From Ceratotherium simum simum (lineage: Eukaryota; Chordata; Mammalia; Perissodactyla; Rhinocerotidae), in contig NW_004454182.1 of the NCBI RefSeq assembly GCF_000283155.1, forward strand, positions 6,913,280-6,977,279: a DNA stretch of 64,000 nt, given 5' to 3'. Positions 39,946 to 52,017 of the stretch are shown here, piece by piece. Each line of letters starts with the position of its first letter. The stretch's first letter is position 1. The notes under the pieces were generated by a model. The model worked only from the letters and a program-made list of their open reading frames with translations, did not search any database and had not been told where the DNA came from. Made by a program: the position numbers and the translations under genes.

Positions 39946-40387
39946 TCTAATGTCAACTGGTAAGAAGCATCAACTGCAAGAGAAGCAAAAGGTTTATTTG
40001 GGGTCTCAAGAATTGCAATTTGGGAGATGCAGATTTGAGTAGAAACTCAAATATGCTCTGAGGAAGACAGAGGAGACGGGAGCTTATAGAAGCAAAAAGA
40101 AAAATGATATAGGTTGTTTTGTAAGATTTGTGATTAGTGCTGGCAACGACTGTTACTTGTTGGCTTTACATGATTAGTTGCTAAGGCCATTTCTAAGGCA
40201 GAAAGTTCTTATCTATGGGAGTAAGCATGTTTCTTGGAAGGTCAGGGTGACAGCAGTGAAAAGCACAGTCTAAAGGTTACATTCCATCTGGGTAGAGATG
40301 TGCTTAAGCCCCACTTCCCTAATGGCCTCCCAGCCCCATTTTAGAAGCCTTGACATATGTTACTCCATTTTGTTATCGTCATCCACA
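39946..40387 (-). repeat. 3' LTR of the endogenous retrovirus
   Basis: This LTR of about 442 bases aligns with the 5' LTR at 46246-46677 and is preceded (minus strand) by the polypurine tract. I could not find a convincing short target duplication at the outer ends, probably because of age. Confidence 0.82.
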
Positions 40388-40400
40388 TTTTCCCCTTTTG
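40388..40400 (-). other. ERV polypurine tract
   Basis: The minus strand reads CAAAAGGGGAAAA, ending exactly at the first base of the 3' LTR (TGTGG). This is the expected position and composition of the plus-strand DNA primer site of retroviruses. Confidence 0.75.
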
Positions 40401-40984
40401 ATCAAGATCCTTTGGCAGAAAGCATCATGGATCAACCATTTGATTGATACATCTATAATATCCCTCGTTGCCAGGAAGGCTCCTTCACAAGAAATCATGT
40501 CCCATCTAGTGGGGAAAGCAAGGTACTCAGTCATCAGTAGGAGTAACACAGAGGCTTCGGCCACATCTGAGCAATAAGGAGACGGTCGGGAAATGAGGCT
40601 TAGTCTCTATCTGGAAAAAGTATCAAGTCCTTTGTTCAGAGTTGCAAGATGGGTTGATCATCTCAAGTCATTGAGCAATCATTATTCTGGAGGTAGAGAC
40701 AGACATACAGCATCAAGAAATGCAAATCATTAATAGCTTGAAGGCAACAAAGATCATGCAAATCAGGACAATAGTCATTAGTATAACTTGGAACAGATCT
40801 GAGTGAGTAGTAATATAAGTTTAAATATAAGTACACAGAGCAAGTTTCCAATAATTATAAACAATCTTTAAAGTCCTGGTCTCATCCAAGCACCCATACC
40901 TGAAGGAAGACGGAACCAGAGAGTGTCATTAAAAGACATTGGATGGAGAGATCCTATGCTATTTTTATAATTTTTCCGAATTCT

Positions 40985-41095
40985 AACTGAACTTCACCAG
41001 AGGAGTTGATCCAGGTGCAGCAGGAGGTGTTGGCTGTGGCACAGATGCCACCCTGTCCTGTAAGGAGATGATGGATTGCCATTTGATTATCCAAT
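40985..41095 (-). pseudogene. ERV env remnant: transmembrane subunit with CX6CC motif
   Basis: The minus-strand translation contains GQGGICATANTSCCTWINSS. The Cys-(6)-Cys-Cys spacing (41018-41043) is the disulfide motif of gamma-type retroviral TM subunits. It follows a short helical stretch typical of the adjacent immunosuppressive-domain region. Only this fragment is recognisable; the surrounding frame is disrupted. Confidence 0.75.
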
Positions 41096-41514
41096 ATAAC
41101 CCTCACTATGGAATCCAGAGATCATTGTTATTGAGCCAAAGCTTGAGTGGTAGAATTTGCCAGTGTAGCTATGGTTAGGGATAAAATTTTTATCAACAGA
41201 TAGTCATGGACAACATTAATCCAAGGGACAAAGCTTTTGGCGATGGTAATCAATGGAGAGTACTTGAGGTATAAGAAGGGGTCACCAAGTTTTGCCTAGA
41301 CCTATGAAATTGCAATTGGGTTTTGTTTTGGTTTTTTTTTTAACAAGAACTTGAAATGGAGTATTATGGTATCCTAAAAGGCATTGTCCTGCCATACACC
41401 AGCTGTCTAGACCTTCATAAGCCCATGGTTCCCTGTAGTAATCACACACAAAGGTGTACCCAGAAGGGGCATATAGTATGCAATGTCTTCTAGTTCTGTA
41501 GCAGTGTCAGCAGT

Positions 41515-41665
41515 CAGGAGCACTTAGAAAGGTCATTTCCAATGGGGCTTGAGGGCTGTCTTCCTCTGATGATGCTTCCAGAATACACAGTCACCAGGCT
41601 GTAGACTGCAACCAACAGGATACTTTAAATTGGAATCCGGGAAAGCTTCTTTAACCTGTTGATGA
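41515..41665 (-). pseudogene. ERV pol remnant: integrase C-terminal (GPY/F-type) segment
   Basis: The minus-strand translation shows LQPGDCVFWKHHQRKTAL followed by KPHWK and an in-frame stop where family members continue. The W-K-H-QRKTAL-P-W pattern is characteristic of gammaretroviral integrase C-termini. It is too short and broken to appear as a long ORF. Confidence 0.72.
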
Positions 41666-42030
41666 TAGGCTCAAGCATAAGACATTAGAGACTTAACAGA
41701 AGCTGGTCCTACTCGCGTAAGACAACAGGGGATCCGCAGAAGGTTGTGTACCAACACACACTGATCTGCTGGTGATGTCTCATGTGGAGTTAGTTTCTGT
41801 TTTCCGAAGAGGGTACTGCGAACAGTCAGCAGGAGCAAAGGCAATACCTTAGGCCGGGGGAGTCCAGTCTACAGGTATATAACAAAACCTCAAGACACTT
41901 AACAGGACTAGAATCTAATATCTACGAAGGCGCAAACATAGTTTTTCTCTCCATAATTACCCTCATTTTTTTTTTTTTACCTAAAATAATCACAGTAAAA
42001 CTAATTTGTTTATATTAAAAACTTGGCCTG

Positions 42031-42270
42031 GGGGCCGACCCAGTGGCGCAAGCGGTTGGGTGCGCGCTCCGCTGCGGCGGCCCGGGGTTCGCTGATTCGG
42101 ATCCCAGGCGTGCACTGATGCACTGCTTGGCCGTGTGGCAGCGTCCCATATGGAGTGGAGGAAGATGGGCACAGATGTTGGCCCAGGGCCAGTCTTCCTC
42201 GGCAAAAAAGAGGAGGATTGGCAGATGTTAGCACAGGGCTGATCTCCTCACTAAAAATAAAAAAAAAAAA
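42031..42270 (+). mobile_element. ERE SINE nested in the ERV (variant with 'gcgcaagcggtt' head)
   Basis: The head is ggggccgacccagtggcgc followed by 'aagcggttgggtg', unlike most EREs here. Target duplication aaaacttggcctg at 42018-42030 and ending 42280. Its insertion postdates the retrovirus. Confidence 0.92.
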
Positions 42271-42498
42271 ACTTGGCCTGATTATTTATACAAATGAAAA
42301 TCAAAATACGCACTGAGAGTTTCTGAATTCTGGAGGGATCAGGTAGGGAGAAAAAGTAAATGTTTCATCTTTGTTCACAAAGGTAAATCTTACCTAATTG
42401 TTGATAGCTTAAAAGATTTCTTTAAATCTGGAAAAACAAAACATTAGAGCATCTTTCTCAGCTCGTGTAGTCTCATGTAATTTAATATTTCTTCTACT

Positions 42499-42699
42499 TC
42501 AATCCAGTTTTTCCATTAGTTTTTTCAACTGTGCCTGATGATTGAGGATGATCTGAACAGTGATAATTCCGAGAAGTTTGAAAGGTTTTGTTAAGGTTCG
42601 TGTGATTTGCCCAGTGAAGTGGGTGCCTTGATCACAGGAGACTGTGGAAGGTATATCCCACGTGGGAAATACATTTTCTAATAGTTTCTTTGCCATCAT
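42499..42699 (-). pseudogene. ERV pol remnant: integrase core fragment
   Basis: A 66-codon open piece contains VSCDQGTHFTGQI, the block around the second catalytic Asp of retroviral integrase. The downstream block that normally carries the catalytic Glu is degraded. The open frame is short, and the fragment is separated from the integrase C-terminus by the nested SINE. Confidence 0.75.
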
Positions 42700-42730
42700 G
42701 AGGGCATCTGCTTTTCAAAGTAATCGAAGA

Positions 42731-45500
42731 CTTGAGAAAGACAAAACACAGACTCTTTGTTTCCTAGGCAGATTACATTAAAGGTAAAGGAACTTGGTTT
42801 ATAATTTCTTATTAAGAGCAGACCAATAATCTGAGAAGATTTTGTTCTTTAATAGAGAGAAAAACCAAATTCTAATTTTGTGCCAGTATACTTTTGATAT
42901 TAAAATTTATTTTTAAGTAAATTTATTTTAATCTTAGCTAGCTTGAACACACAACAAAATTTCTTTTTTAAAAGATTCCTTTTTCACAAAACTTCTACCA
43001 CTTTCTATGTCTGTTTAGGTTTTGTCCTATCTTTTTCTTTGTTATTTTGGAACAAGCATTTTATTTTAGGGCAAAATTACTTTCTTGTTTGCCTTTAATA
43101 AAACTGCATCTTCATTCTTCATACCTTCTCTTAGCAAAAACACGTATCCTATTTTCCTTGTCTATTTTCCATATACAGTCGTCTTCTCAAATTTCAAAAA
43201 CTTACAAAGTTTATCTAAAAAAGAAATGATGCAAGCCAGTTGTTACAGAATTATTACAAATTTTTACTTTTAGAGGATAGCATAATTGCCTGTGTATTAC
43301 AATAAATGAATATAAACTCTGTCTACATAATATAGTTAAACCAGACACTCTTTGGAAATTACAGAATGAGATTCATTGGCGCCTACAGGTTCATCCTGAC
43401 ATACTCTGCTAGACTGTGAATGACAGAACAGGCAGAGGCAAGAAGATCCCCACATTAATGCTAAAGAGGGTTGCTCTAGGTTGAGCAGGCAGAATAAAGA
43501 TTTGAAAGGTGGAACAATAGCTTCTAAACCAATGGCAGAGCTATGAATATCTGGGAAGCCACCACCAGAATTCTCAGCATTGCAAGTAGTTGTAAGGAAT
43601 GGGGGAAGTTCTTTTAAATAAAGATTGCTGCCTGGCTGTAAATCTGAAAAGAAAAGGCAAGAAAGTATGAGCCTATCAGAAAGTGATTACAGCCTGGCCT
43701 TAAGGAGTTAGCACTGTGTGTGTGCAGGCCAGAAAGGGTGGTGGTTCTTGTGTTGGCCTCTCCATCTGGCTGCGTAGACCCTTCTATTGCTCGATTTCCT
43801 GTGGTATAAGAGCAGTGGCTTTCAAATATGTTGGATCATTCCACAGCAAGAAATATAGTGTATATTATGGTCCAGCATATACCTACATATATAAAACCAT
43901 AAATGTAACTGAAATAAAAATTTAATAAACTGCCATGTATTTTCTATTTTTTAGTATATACCATACATGCATTCTATTTTGCATTTTATGAAATTTTTCT
44001 TTTATTTGTATATAAATTTATAATAAATTTATGTATTGTGGATAACATTAAAGATATGTATTATCCATTTATCTATTTTGCTAAATGTAGATACCATGTA
44101 CATTTTCTATTTAAATAAATGTCAATCATAATTTATCAATGGTCTGTGACCATAGTTTGAAAACTAAGAAGTTACAGTAAATCCTTCCGTAGTCAGAGAA
44201 AGCTTTCAGGAGAGTTCCATTGCTTCTCATCTTTCAGAGGGGCTCCTGCTGCAGTGCCAGCATTCTCTCAGCATCAATGCACCCAGTCTGCATAGAGTTA
44301 ATTTATGCTTATTACTCTAAATGTTTTGACATTGTCTCTTTGGTTCATTTTGTATTCTCAGCTCTTCTTCCAACTTTTTTTTTAACTATTTGTAATCTTT
44401 GCTTTCCAGTGAAAACTAAGAAGCAGGCAATTATAAACTCTCTATCATATATTACCATCCTGTAGTAGATTAGCAAACACATTTCATAATTTCTAGAAGC
44501 ATATTTCTCTTTACAGCAAACTTTTCGATGTGGCACAAAACACGTCTGTTGATAACCCAAATATTGTTTGTCTCTCTGTAAAAAAAATTAGAAAGCCAAA
44601 ACTAGACAAACTTATGTTTAGCAATCAATGTCTCAGCATACCATCCTATCTGGAAATGATTTAGATATTCAACAAATATCTATTATTTAGTTTAACTTAG
44701 TATAAACTTTTATCTTATTTACAATTATTTAAACACTTGTTTTTAACAATTATGTTTGGATTAGACATTAAATAGTTAACCATCATCCCAAGTTATTCCC
44801 CCTGCTGACAAATTCTGCAACAGAAACAGCGGACCAGTAAATCCTGATAGAACAAGTTGTATGTTTGCATTACATTCAATATTGATAACTCTGAAGACAT
44901 GCTTGTTTTTATTAAACCAACAAATTTAAACTATCTTTTATTAAAGATTATCTCAGATCACTTGAACTTGAAAAACATTTGGGTTAGTTTTTATTGTATT
45001 TAGAAATAATTTATGTAAGTGCTTAGTTTAATTATATAGAGCTCTTTAGAAATGAATTTTGATAATACCATCCAGAGGTAGGAAAATATCACACATATAT
45101 AACGTATATACATATATATGAACAGACAGAGATCTTATAGCTTTTGTTTTACAAATTTCAGCCATGAATCAGATGTAGTAATACAAAGCTCACTAGTTAT
45201 GAAAGAATAGTTGGATCCAAATTTTTTATTTCTGGCCGATGGAACAAGTTACAGTTACTTGCTTAAAAGTTTATTTTTTGTTGTTGTTGTGTTCTTTTGG
45301 TTTTTTTTTTTTACTTCAGGCTTTACTGATTGAGTTAGACAGTTAGGCAGTTGTGGGCTGTTATCTCCTGAGGTGTTTAGATTCTAAAGACATGGTGAAA
45401 TTTACAATGTCAAAGGATGGAAAGAAAAATGCAAGTTTTTTTTTTTTTTTTTTTTTTTTGTCTTAGGAGTGTGGGGGTAATTGTAATTTAAAACTTCCCT
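42731..45500. other. AT-rich internal part of the ERV, largely unrecognisable
   Basis: The reverse transcriptase and most of gag should lie here but I find no clear motif. At about 43813-44163 a piece starts cagtggctttcaaa and ends tttgaaaacta, weakly resembling a hAT element with inverted ends. A run of 24 T bases is at 45436-45459. Secondary insertions and deletions are likely. Confidence 0.35.
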
Positions 45501-45776
45501 TCAGTCTTGGGAATTGGATGTGGGTGAAGGACGAGCAGAGGCGGTGACTAGAGCAAAAGGAGTGTCAGCTGACTCTCCTAGCTCTTCAGACCCTTGCGAG
45601 AGCTCTGACTTGGCCTGCCTGAGTTTGGGATTAACAGCTTTGCAGGAACGCAACTTTTCCCGTGTTTCATTTAGAGGCCCCAAGATACCAATTAAAATAA
45701 GCTTCCCAGTCAATTTGTTTAGCTCGGTAACCTTTTCCAATTGTGCACGCAAGTAAACCGAATTAAGGAATTTCAA
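45501..45776 (-). pseudogene. ERV 5' internal ORF remnant in gag position
   Basis: This is a 91-codon open stretch about 470 bases inside the 5' LTR, Lys/Glu/Leu-rich and without a motif I recognise. Its position suggests gag or leader sequence. Assignment rests on position only. Confidence 0.35.
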
Positions 45777-46224
45777 AGCGGCCCCATTTAGGCCAGCGAA
45801 GCCTCAAATCGTCCCAAGTAATTCGAATCCAGCAGGACAAACATCTACATGTAGAAGGTCCATGTTCTTTAAACAAAACCAACTGGAGTCCCAGAGTGAG
45901 GCCCACCCTCCAGTGGTCCCCTTAGAATGGGACTTCCTATTTGTAAGTACTTACCAAAGAAACAAAGGCCCAACAAAGGAGTGAAAACAAATAGATGTCC
46001 CTTAACAAAGCCGACAGCGAAAGGACAGGATAGCCAGAATCGGTATCAAAGGACACCCAAATGAAGAGTTTGAACCTCAGTCAAAAAATGGGAATGTTCT
46101 GGCCCAGGAGGACTTACCACTGGGAGCCGGAGCCACCAGGAGGAGATGATAGTGCACAAAACACTCTGCGGGTACCTTGCTCGCGTCCATGCAGTGGCAC
46201 GGGAATCAGAGGTCCGTCGCTCTG

Positions 46225-46245
46225 GATCCCATGTCTCTGACACCA
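46225..46245 (-). other. Primer-binding site remnant, leucine-tRNA type
   Basis: The minus strand reads TGGTGTCAGAGACATGGGAT directly after the 5' LTR. It starts with the obligatory TGG and resembles the complement of a leucine tRNA 3' end (TGGTGTCAGAAGTGGGAT-like) with small changes. The tRNA assignment is from memory. Confidence 0.6.
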
Positions 46246-46677
46246 TGTAATGTCATGACTAAGAGGCAGAAACTGCAAGAGAAGCAGAAAGTTTATTTGT
46301 GGTCTCAAGAATTGCAATTCGGGAGACACAGCTTTGAGTGGAAACTCAAATGTGCTCCCAGGAAGACAAAGGAGACGGGAGTTTATAAAGGCAAAAAGAT
46401 ACATTACATAGGTTGTTTTGCCAGATCTGTGATTGGTGCCAGCAACAACTGTTACTTCTTGGCTTTACATGACTGGTTGCTGAGGCCATCTCCAAGGCAG
46501 AAAGTTCTTATCTATGGGAGTAAGCATGTTTCTTGAAAGAAAGTCAGGATGACAGCAGTTCAAAGGGTACATTCCACCTGAGAAGAGACGTGCATAAGCC
46601 CCCCTACCCTAGTGGCCTCCCAGCTCCGTTTTAGAAGCCTTGACGTACGTTACTCCATTTTGTTAGCGTCATCTACA
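46246..46677 (-). repeat. 5' LTR of the endogenous retrovirus
   Basis: This LTR of about 432 bases aligns along its length with 39946-40387. It is directly followed (minus strand) by a primer-binding-site-like sequence, which fixes it as the 5' LTR. On the minus strand it begins TGTAGATGACGCTAAC. Confidence 0.82.
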
Positions 46678-47120
46678 CTAACCTGATGAAACAGAAGCAT
46701 TGCCCGTCATGTTTCAGCAGTTGAGTCTAGTCCAGGCTCAGAGAAGATCTTTCATGATGTTGCTCAACAGGAGATCAGAGAGACAAAACCCAATCCTGAT
46801 GTATCCAAAGTAAGCACATGAGTCAGGTTAGATGAACGGAGCTTTCTTCAGCATTTTCCATTATTTTATGTCAAAAAAGAAGACGACCTCTTTCTTAACT
46901 TTTACAAATTCTCAGAATCCCTTAAGATATATTGCTGTCCTCAGTGTACGAATATAAGAAGTTGTTCCAGTTTGCACAAAGAATGAGGGTCCAGGGCCTC
47001 ATCACCAGGAGATGGAATAATGGTGAGCTAAAGCTTCCTCCCAGGAGGCCATCAAGATGATGAAAGCCCTCGGGAGCAGTCATTAACAGTTACAGGGAGA
47101 TGATTCCTAATATCGCATTG
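46678..47120. other. Start of intergenic region
   Basis: No gene or repeat recognised between the ERV and the next SINE. Confidence 0.35.
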
Positions 47121-47126
47121 AAACTT

Positions 47127-47316
47127 TTTTTTTTTTTGCTGAGGAAGATTCTCCCTGAGCTAACATCTGTGCCAATCTTCCTCTATTTTCTATGTGACCT
47201 GCCACCACAGCATGGCCACTGATAGACAAGTGGTGTAGGTGCGTGCCCGGGAACTGAACCTGGGCCTCCCAAGTGGAGCATGCTGAACTTAACCACTAGG
47301 CCACTGGAGCTGGCCC
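47127..47316 (-). mobile_element. ERE SINE, diverged and short
   Basis: Antisense copy with one 'ctgagctaacatctgtgccaa' module and a gggccagctccagtgg-like head. Flanked by gaaactttttt / aaaactttttt. Confidence 0.85.
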
Positions 47317-47514
47317 AAAACTTTTTTAAAAAATGGGATAGAATAGGCTGCTCTGTGAGGTAGTGAGCTCTCCATCCTGAAGATGTTTAAAAAAGAGTAA
47401 TTCTCACCTGTTAGGGCTATCATGGAGGAAATTTCTGCCATGGTGGGGCTGGATAACTGGATAAGCTGGATAATTTCTAAGTGCCCTCTCATCTCATTTA
47501 TTCTTTCCACATTT

Positions 47515-47770
47515 AAAAAAATATTTTTTGAGCACTTCCTCCTGGCCGGGTGGTAAGTGCTGAAGACACAACCAAGACCAGAATGGATGCAGGCCCTGCC
47601 CCTGGCCCTCTGGGGCTCACGTGCCAGTGGGAAGAGGCCATCAGGAAACAAGTAAATAAGATAATTCAAAGAAATAAAAAGAGCAGGGTTGTGAGTGTTC
47701 CAGGCAGAGGAAACCCCAGTGCCACAGCCCTGAGACTGGGAAGCATGAAGCACCCCCCAGCCTTGGGGGC
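47515..47770 (+). repeat. L2-like ancient repeat
   Basis: 'gagcacttcctcctggcc', 'gcaggccctgcccctggcc' and the 'caggaaacaagtaaataag' text follow the L2-type pattern. A 208-codon open frame starting at 47550 runs through it and is judged fortuitous. Confidence 0.45.
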
Positions 47771-48179
47771 TCCCATCTCCATGTTGCAGTTTGTGGATTT
47801 CCTGCTCAGACCATGTTGCTCTCAGAGTGAGGATGGGAGTGAAATTCATCCAGAAAACAAATATTACCACCACATTGTCCAGCATTGGATGGAACTACAT
47901 CATCTCAGGAAGATTACTCACAAAAAAAAAAAGAAAAAAGAAAACCACAACTCTCATAAACAGAACCCAAGAGGTCAGCACATTATATACATTTCTGATC
48001 AACCGAAGGTTGGGGTGACCAAACATCCTGGTTTGCCCAAAGCCACACATCCTGGGAAACCTCTCAGTCCAGGGCAAGGGTTGACAAATGTCCCCAAACA
48101 AACCATCCGCAAATGCAGTCGCTTGAATCAACGATTGTGTATATGTACTTTGCTCATGAATCTGCAGTTTGGGTGACAC

Positions 48180-50400
48180 TCAGTGGGGACAGTTTGTCTC
48201 TGCTCCCAGTGGTGTCAGCTGAGCCCAAATCACCTTTTATGACCTTGTCTCAGAAGTCACAGAGCATCATTTCTGCCAAAGCCTCGTAGATGAGGCCGTC
48301 ACAGGGGCCTGCCCTGTTCAAGGAGAGGGAACATCTCCATCTCTTGACACAGGAGTAGCAAGAGTCTGGAAGAGCTTGTGGGACTGGAAATACTTTTGTG
48401 GCCACTTTTGGAAAATAAATCTGTCCGGAAAAGTGAATCAGATTGACCTGTTGAAGAAGCTGTTGACCAAATCAAGATTCCAGTAGATGCATGGCAAGCA
48501 TTGCGTAGAAAAGATGGACTTTCGTTCTCTCCTTGGTTTTATGTTTTTATGCTTAAGGTTCAGTGTGAGGTCACAACCAAACCATCCGGGCTATGCAGAC
48601 TTGACAGGTTTTACCCAAACTCCTGCCACTGCCAGCCTGTGCCAGTCCCTCTCAGCCGCTTGCACTATTCTTCCTGGCCATCCAGGGCTGACATCAGAGA
48701 AAGGCCTTCCCAGGCTGGCTCAGTGACTCAGCCTCACGTGTTCAGGTTCCTCCTCTGTGCCCATGACCGTGCCAGAGCTAGGGGCGCAAAGATGTGTTCT
48801 CAAGCAAGACAAACCCAAAGAAGACGACGGTATCTTAAATATTCTAATAGAGACAATGCTAAGGAAGGGGTGGCTATTTCAGAGGAGGGAGGACGCAAAG
48901 GTGTCTTGAAAGGAAGGGCTGCTCCCAAAAGATGGTGGGCGGGGGACTGTCTCAACAGCTGGTGCGTGAGGGGAGAGCGGAGGAGCCCACAGAAAATGAG
49001 GCTGGGTTGTGGGCACGGTTATGTAACGCGAAATCATGTGGATTTTAGAATAGAGATAATTAAGAGCCTTTGAAGGATTACAAGCAAGGGTGTGACACGA
49101 TCATTTTTGCATTTTAGAAACCTGACAGGTGGCTCCAGTGATGAGCTGCTTTGTATCATCTAAGACACAAAAGCCACACAGAGAAGGCCACCGGAAGCCA
49201 CACGTAGCCTGAGTGCTGCTGACAGCGGCAGGTGGCCCTGGGCAGGGCCGGTCCTGGCCCCCACCTCATCAGCTGGCGGCGGTGGCCCTGCTACAGGGAA
49301 AGGTGCACAGGAAGAGGGGTTGAAGAGACATGGGGAGCGGGAGCACAAAACATCTTTTGAGAGCACTCGAGTCTAAAGTCAGTGGAGAGACACAAATCTC
49401 ATGTCATCAGAATTACCCTTAAAACATCCCTGAGGCACTGGAGGTCCACGCACATCTCCCAGAGTCCGGGGCCCAGCCTCTCCTCCAGCAGTGGGCCAGA
49501 TTCCCGGCGGTCCTTGGGTTGAGCCCGAAGTGAAGTAGTTGGCTTGGTTTGGGATCTTGCAGGAAAAACATCTGCTGAATCTTAAGACAGTAGAATCAGC
49601 TTTGCTGTGAGAGAGGAGGACTCTGGGAACAACTAGCCGGAGACACAGCAAACTTCCCTACCTCCCCATCGAGCCCTCGGGGTGCTCTCTAACAGAAAGA
49701 ATCATGCTTTCTCCCAACAGGTGTTTCAGGCCTCCCTGTAAAGACAAAGGGATTCCTCCTGTCAAACACAATTTTTTTAATTAAAAGAAAACCTATAGTT
49801 TATTTTGCTTTTCTTACTATTTCTTGGCCTGCTAAATGGTAATTCCACTATTAATACTGTGAACTCACTAATCAGGACAAGACACTGTGTTGCCTTCACA
49901 ACCCCCACAGCACAAAGCCTTGTATCTCTTAGGTGTTCAACAAATATTTGTCTAATAAATGGATGCAGTGGAGCCGTCTAAATGACAGTGCATGTCAACA
50001 TAGGATGCCACCCCTGGAAATGCTGTTCCCCTTTGCTGCTTGCCTTTTGTGATGATGGTGACGGGGCCGTCCTGGTGCACCTGAGCCAGACCAATGAACT
50101 CTCAAAGAAGTGAACTCAATCAATCGCCTGTAGCAGGACAGGAACTATTGCCAAAGCATCGTGAGTTAGCAGACAAGAGTGTCCTAGGCCAGAAGGGTGT
50201 CAAGACTGATGTATTCTGGGTTTGGGGAAAGACGGGAAGGCTGGCAGTACACCAAAATGTTCACAGGGTGCTAGAGACGGATGCTTTTTCTTTTCATCAT
50301 TTTCATTATTTATATCTTCTAAATTTTATACAAACTAGGTAGGATTCTCATAAGAAGAAAAAATAACATTAAAAAAGAAAAAAGATACCCCTCTGGACTA
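48180..50400. other. Intergenic stretch
   Basis: Contains open frames at 48501-49073 (+) and 49379-49651 (-) with no recognisable domain, low-complexity basic patches and no splice or promoter support. L2-like phrases occur near 48755-49130. I do not call a gene. Confidence 0.35.
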
Positions 50401-50419
50401 AGCTTTTTTTCTTTTGTCG

Positions 50420-50650
50420 GATCGTGAGAATAGGTAACGATCATCAAATGCCTTCTACTTCCCAGACACAGTCCGAGGACTTGCACGCGTATCACCTCAT
50501 TTAATCCTCTCAGTCGCCCGGTGGGGCGGGCACGGGCAGCAGCCCCATTTTGTAGGCAATAGTGCTAAAGCACAGAGGCAAGCAAGTAACTTGCCCACAG
50601 TCACAAGGTCATTTCTAGAGCTTTGGATGCAGGTGCCTAGATTCTTTTCC
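50420..50650 (+). repeat. MIR SINE relic
   Basis: Text follows the MIR core: 'cacctcatttaatcctctcag', 'ccccattttgtagg', 'aagtaacttgcccacagtcac'. Confidence 0.65.
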
Positions 50651-50940
50651 TAGAGCCCAGAGGTAGCCTGGGGCTGGGTGCCCCGAGTCGACACTTAGCA
50701 GTGTTGTTCCAAGAAGAGTGTCTGATTCAGAACCACCTGAGGGGCTTATTCCAGCTTGACTTTTGGGTTCTGCCCCCAGTGGTGTGCTGGAAAATGTTTA
50801 ACGGTGGCTCTCGGGTTGTGGGAGCCCTGGTTTACAGAATTTGCCAGTTTCCATGGTATAAAGACTCTCGCCATGACCAATTTCAGGCTAGTAATATGGA
50901 GTCACTGAATGTGGACTTAGGAAGAGACGCACAGTAGCCC

Positions 50941-51820
50941 ACCTTATATAGCATTTTTACCATATAGATAGAATAGATGTAAACAACCTCAAGAGCGTAG
51001 ATAATGATACAATGAATTAAAATAATTAGGAAGTGATGTTTTGAGTATTAATAAATACTTTTGTTTTCAATATAATTTAATTTTAAATTTCTATAATTCC
51101 ATTTTTAATGATGGCTATGTTTAACAACTAACTCCCAAAATTCCTGAAAAATTAACCCACGGCTCTCTCGGGTCAGCATGAGACAGCTCCGGCACGTCAC
51201 CGTAACCAGCCCAGACATTACAGATCAGAATCTCTCAGGGGAGCTGGGGGGCAGGATCCTGCAGGTCAGCAAGCTCCTGCAGGAATTCTCAGACGTGCTG
51301 AAGCTTACCATTTGAGGACCGGGCCCCTTGATGTTGCAGCCAGGAGCTCAGGGCAGACCCCTCCGAATCCTTGGCCAACCCCACCCACACCACCGCAACC
51401 CAGCCCGTGGAGAAGGTGGAAGGACAGTGGTCTGGGTTTGCCAACCCCTTCGTATTATGTCCGCCAACAGCAAAAAAAACAGATTTTTGCTGTTTTGCTC
51501 AAGGTGACTTCTCTGAAATACAGATGTGGTACCTTATGCCTTTCTGTTTCAATCCCCCAAACACTACCAGCTGTGTGACTCTTGGGTCTCCAGACGTTCA
51601 GGGCATTGGTAATTAAAAAAAAATGTTATTGTTTCAGAATACACAGCATTTATCCATTACTTGCATCAACTGGTTTGATTTTATAATTGCCAGGCAAACT
51701 ATAAGTTGAGTGCCCCGACACTTTCATCAAAGGGTTTTGGAGAGAGGGAAAAAGAAAAAGATCCTCTCTTGCCAGTGGAGTAAAAAAAACGGAGGAGAGG
51801 GGGCCATCAAGAGACTGTAA
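50941..51820. other. Intergenic stretch
   Basis: AT-rich, then a GC-richer part at 51180-51450. Two short overlapping open frames (51312-51616) have no family resemblance. No gene called. Confidence 0.35.
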
Positions 51821-52017
51821 GGGAGCCCAGCCCCGTGGCCGAGTGGTTCAAGTTCTATGTGCTCCACTTCGGCAGCCCGAATTCGCGGTTCGGATCCCAG
51901 GCGCGAACTTACTCCACTCACCAGCCACACTGTGGAGGTGTCCCACACACAAAAAAATGGAGGAGGATAGGCATGGATGTTAGCTCAGGGCTCATCTTCC
52001 TCAAGCGAAAAAAAAGA
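51821..52017 (+). mobile_element. ERE SINE, diverged
   Basis: Head gggagcccagccccgtggcc, a tRNA-like part with 'ttcggatcccagg', and one 'ttagctcagggctcatcttcc' module ending in A bases. Confidence 0.85.

Larger units (their letters stand above)
39946..46677 (-). mobile_element. Decayed class I endogenous retrovirus (LTR to LTR)
   Basis: Two direct LTR copies (39946-40387 and 46246-46677) bracket about 5.9 kb. Both run TGT...CA-like on the minus strand and begin TGTRGATGACG. Internal landmarks are in minus-strand order: primer site, gag-position ORF, integrase pieces, envelope TM piece, polypurine tract. By eye the LTRs differ at roughly 12-15% of positions, so the insertion is old. All reading frames are broken by stops and indels; nothing here could be expressed as an intact viral protein. 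Gamma-type affinity is inferred from the integrase C-terminus and the CX6CC envelope motif. An ERE SINE is nested at 42031-42270. Confidence 0.85.

Noticed and set aside
47289..48176. Overlapping open frames of 198 codons (-) and 208 codons (+)
   Set aside because: They overlap each other, start in an ERE or L2-like repeat, and show no family motif.
48501..49073. 190-codon open frame on the + strand
   Set aside because: It has Arg-rich, low-similarity composition, no recognisable domain, no supporting splice or promoter context, and sits in old-repeat-like sequence.
51312..51616. Two overlapping Pro/Thr-rich frames near 51.3-51.6 kb
   Set aside because: Considered as a pseudogene fragment, but I could not match them to any protein family.
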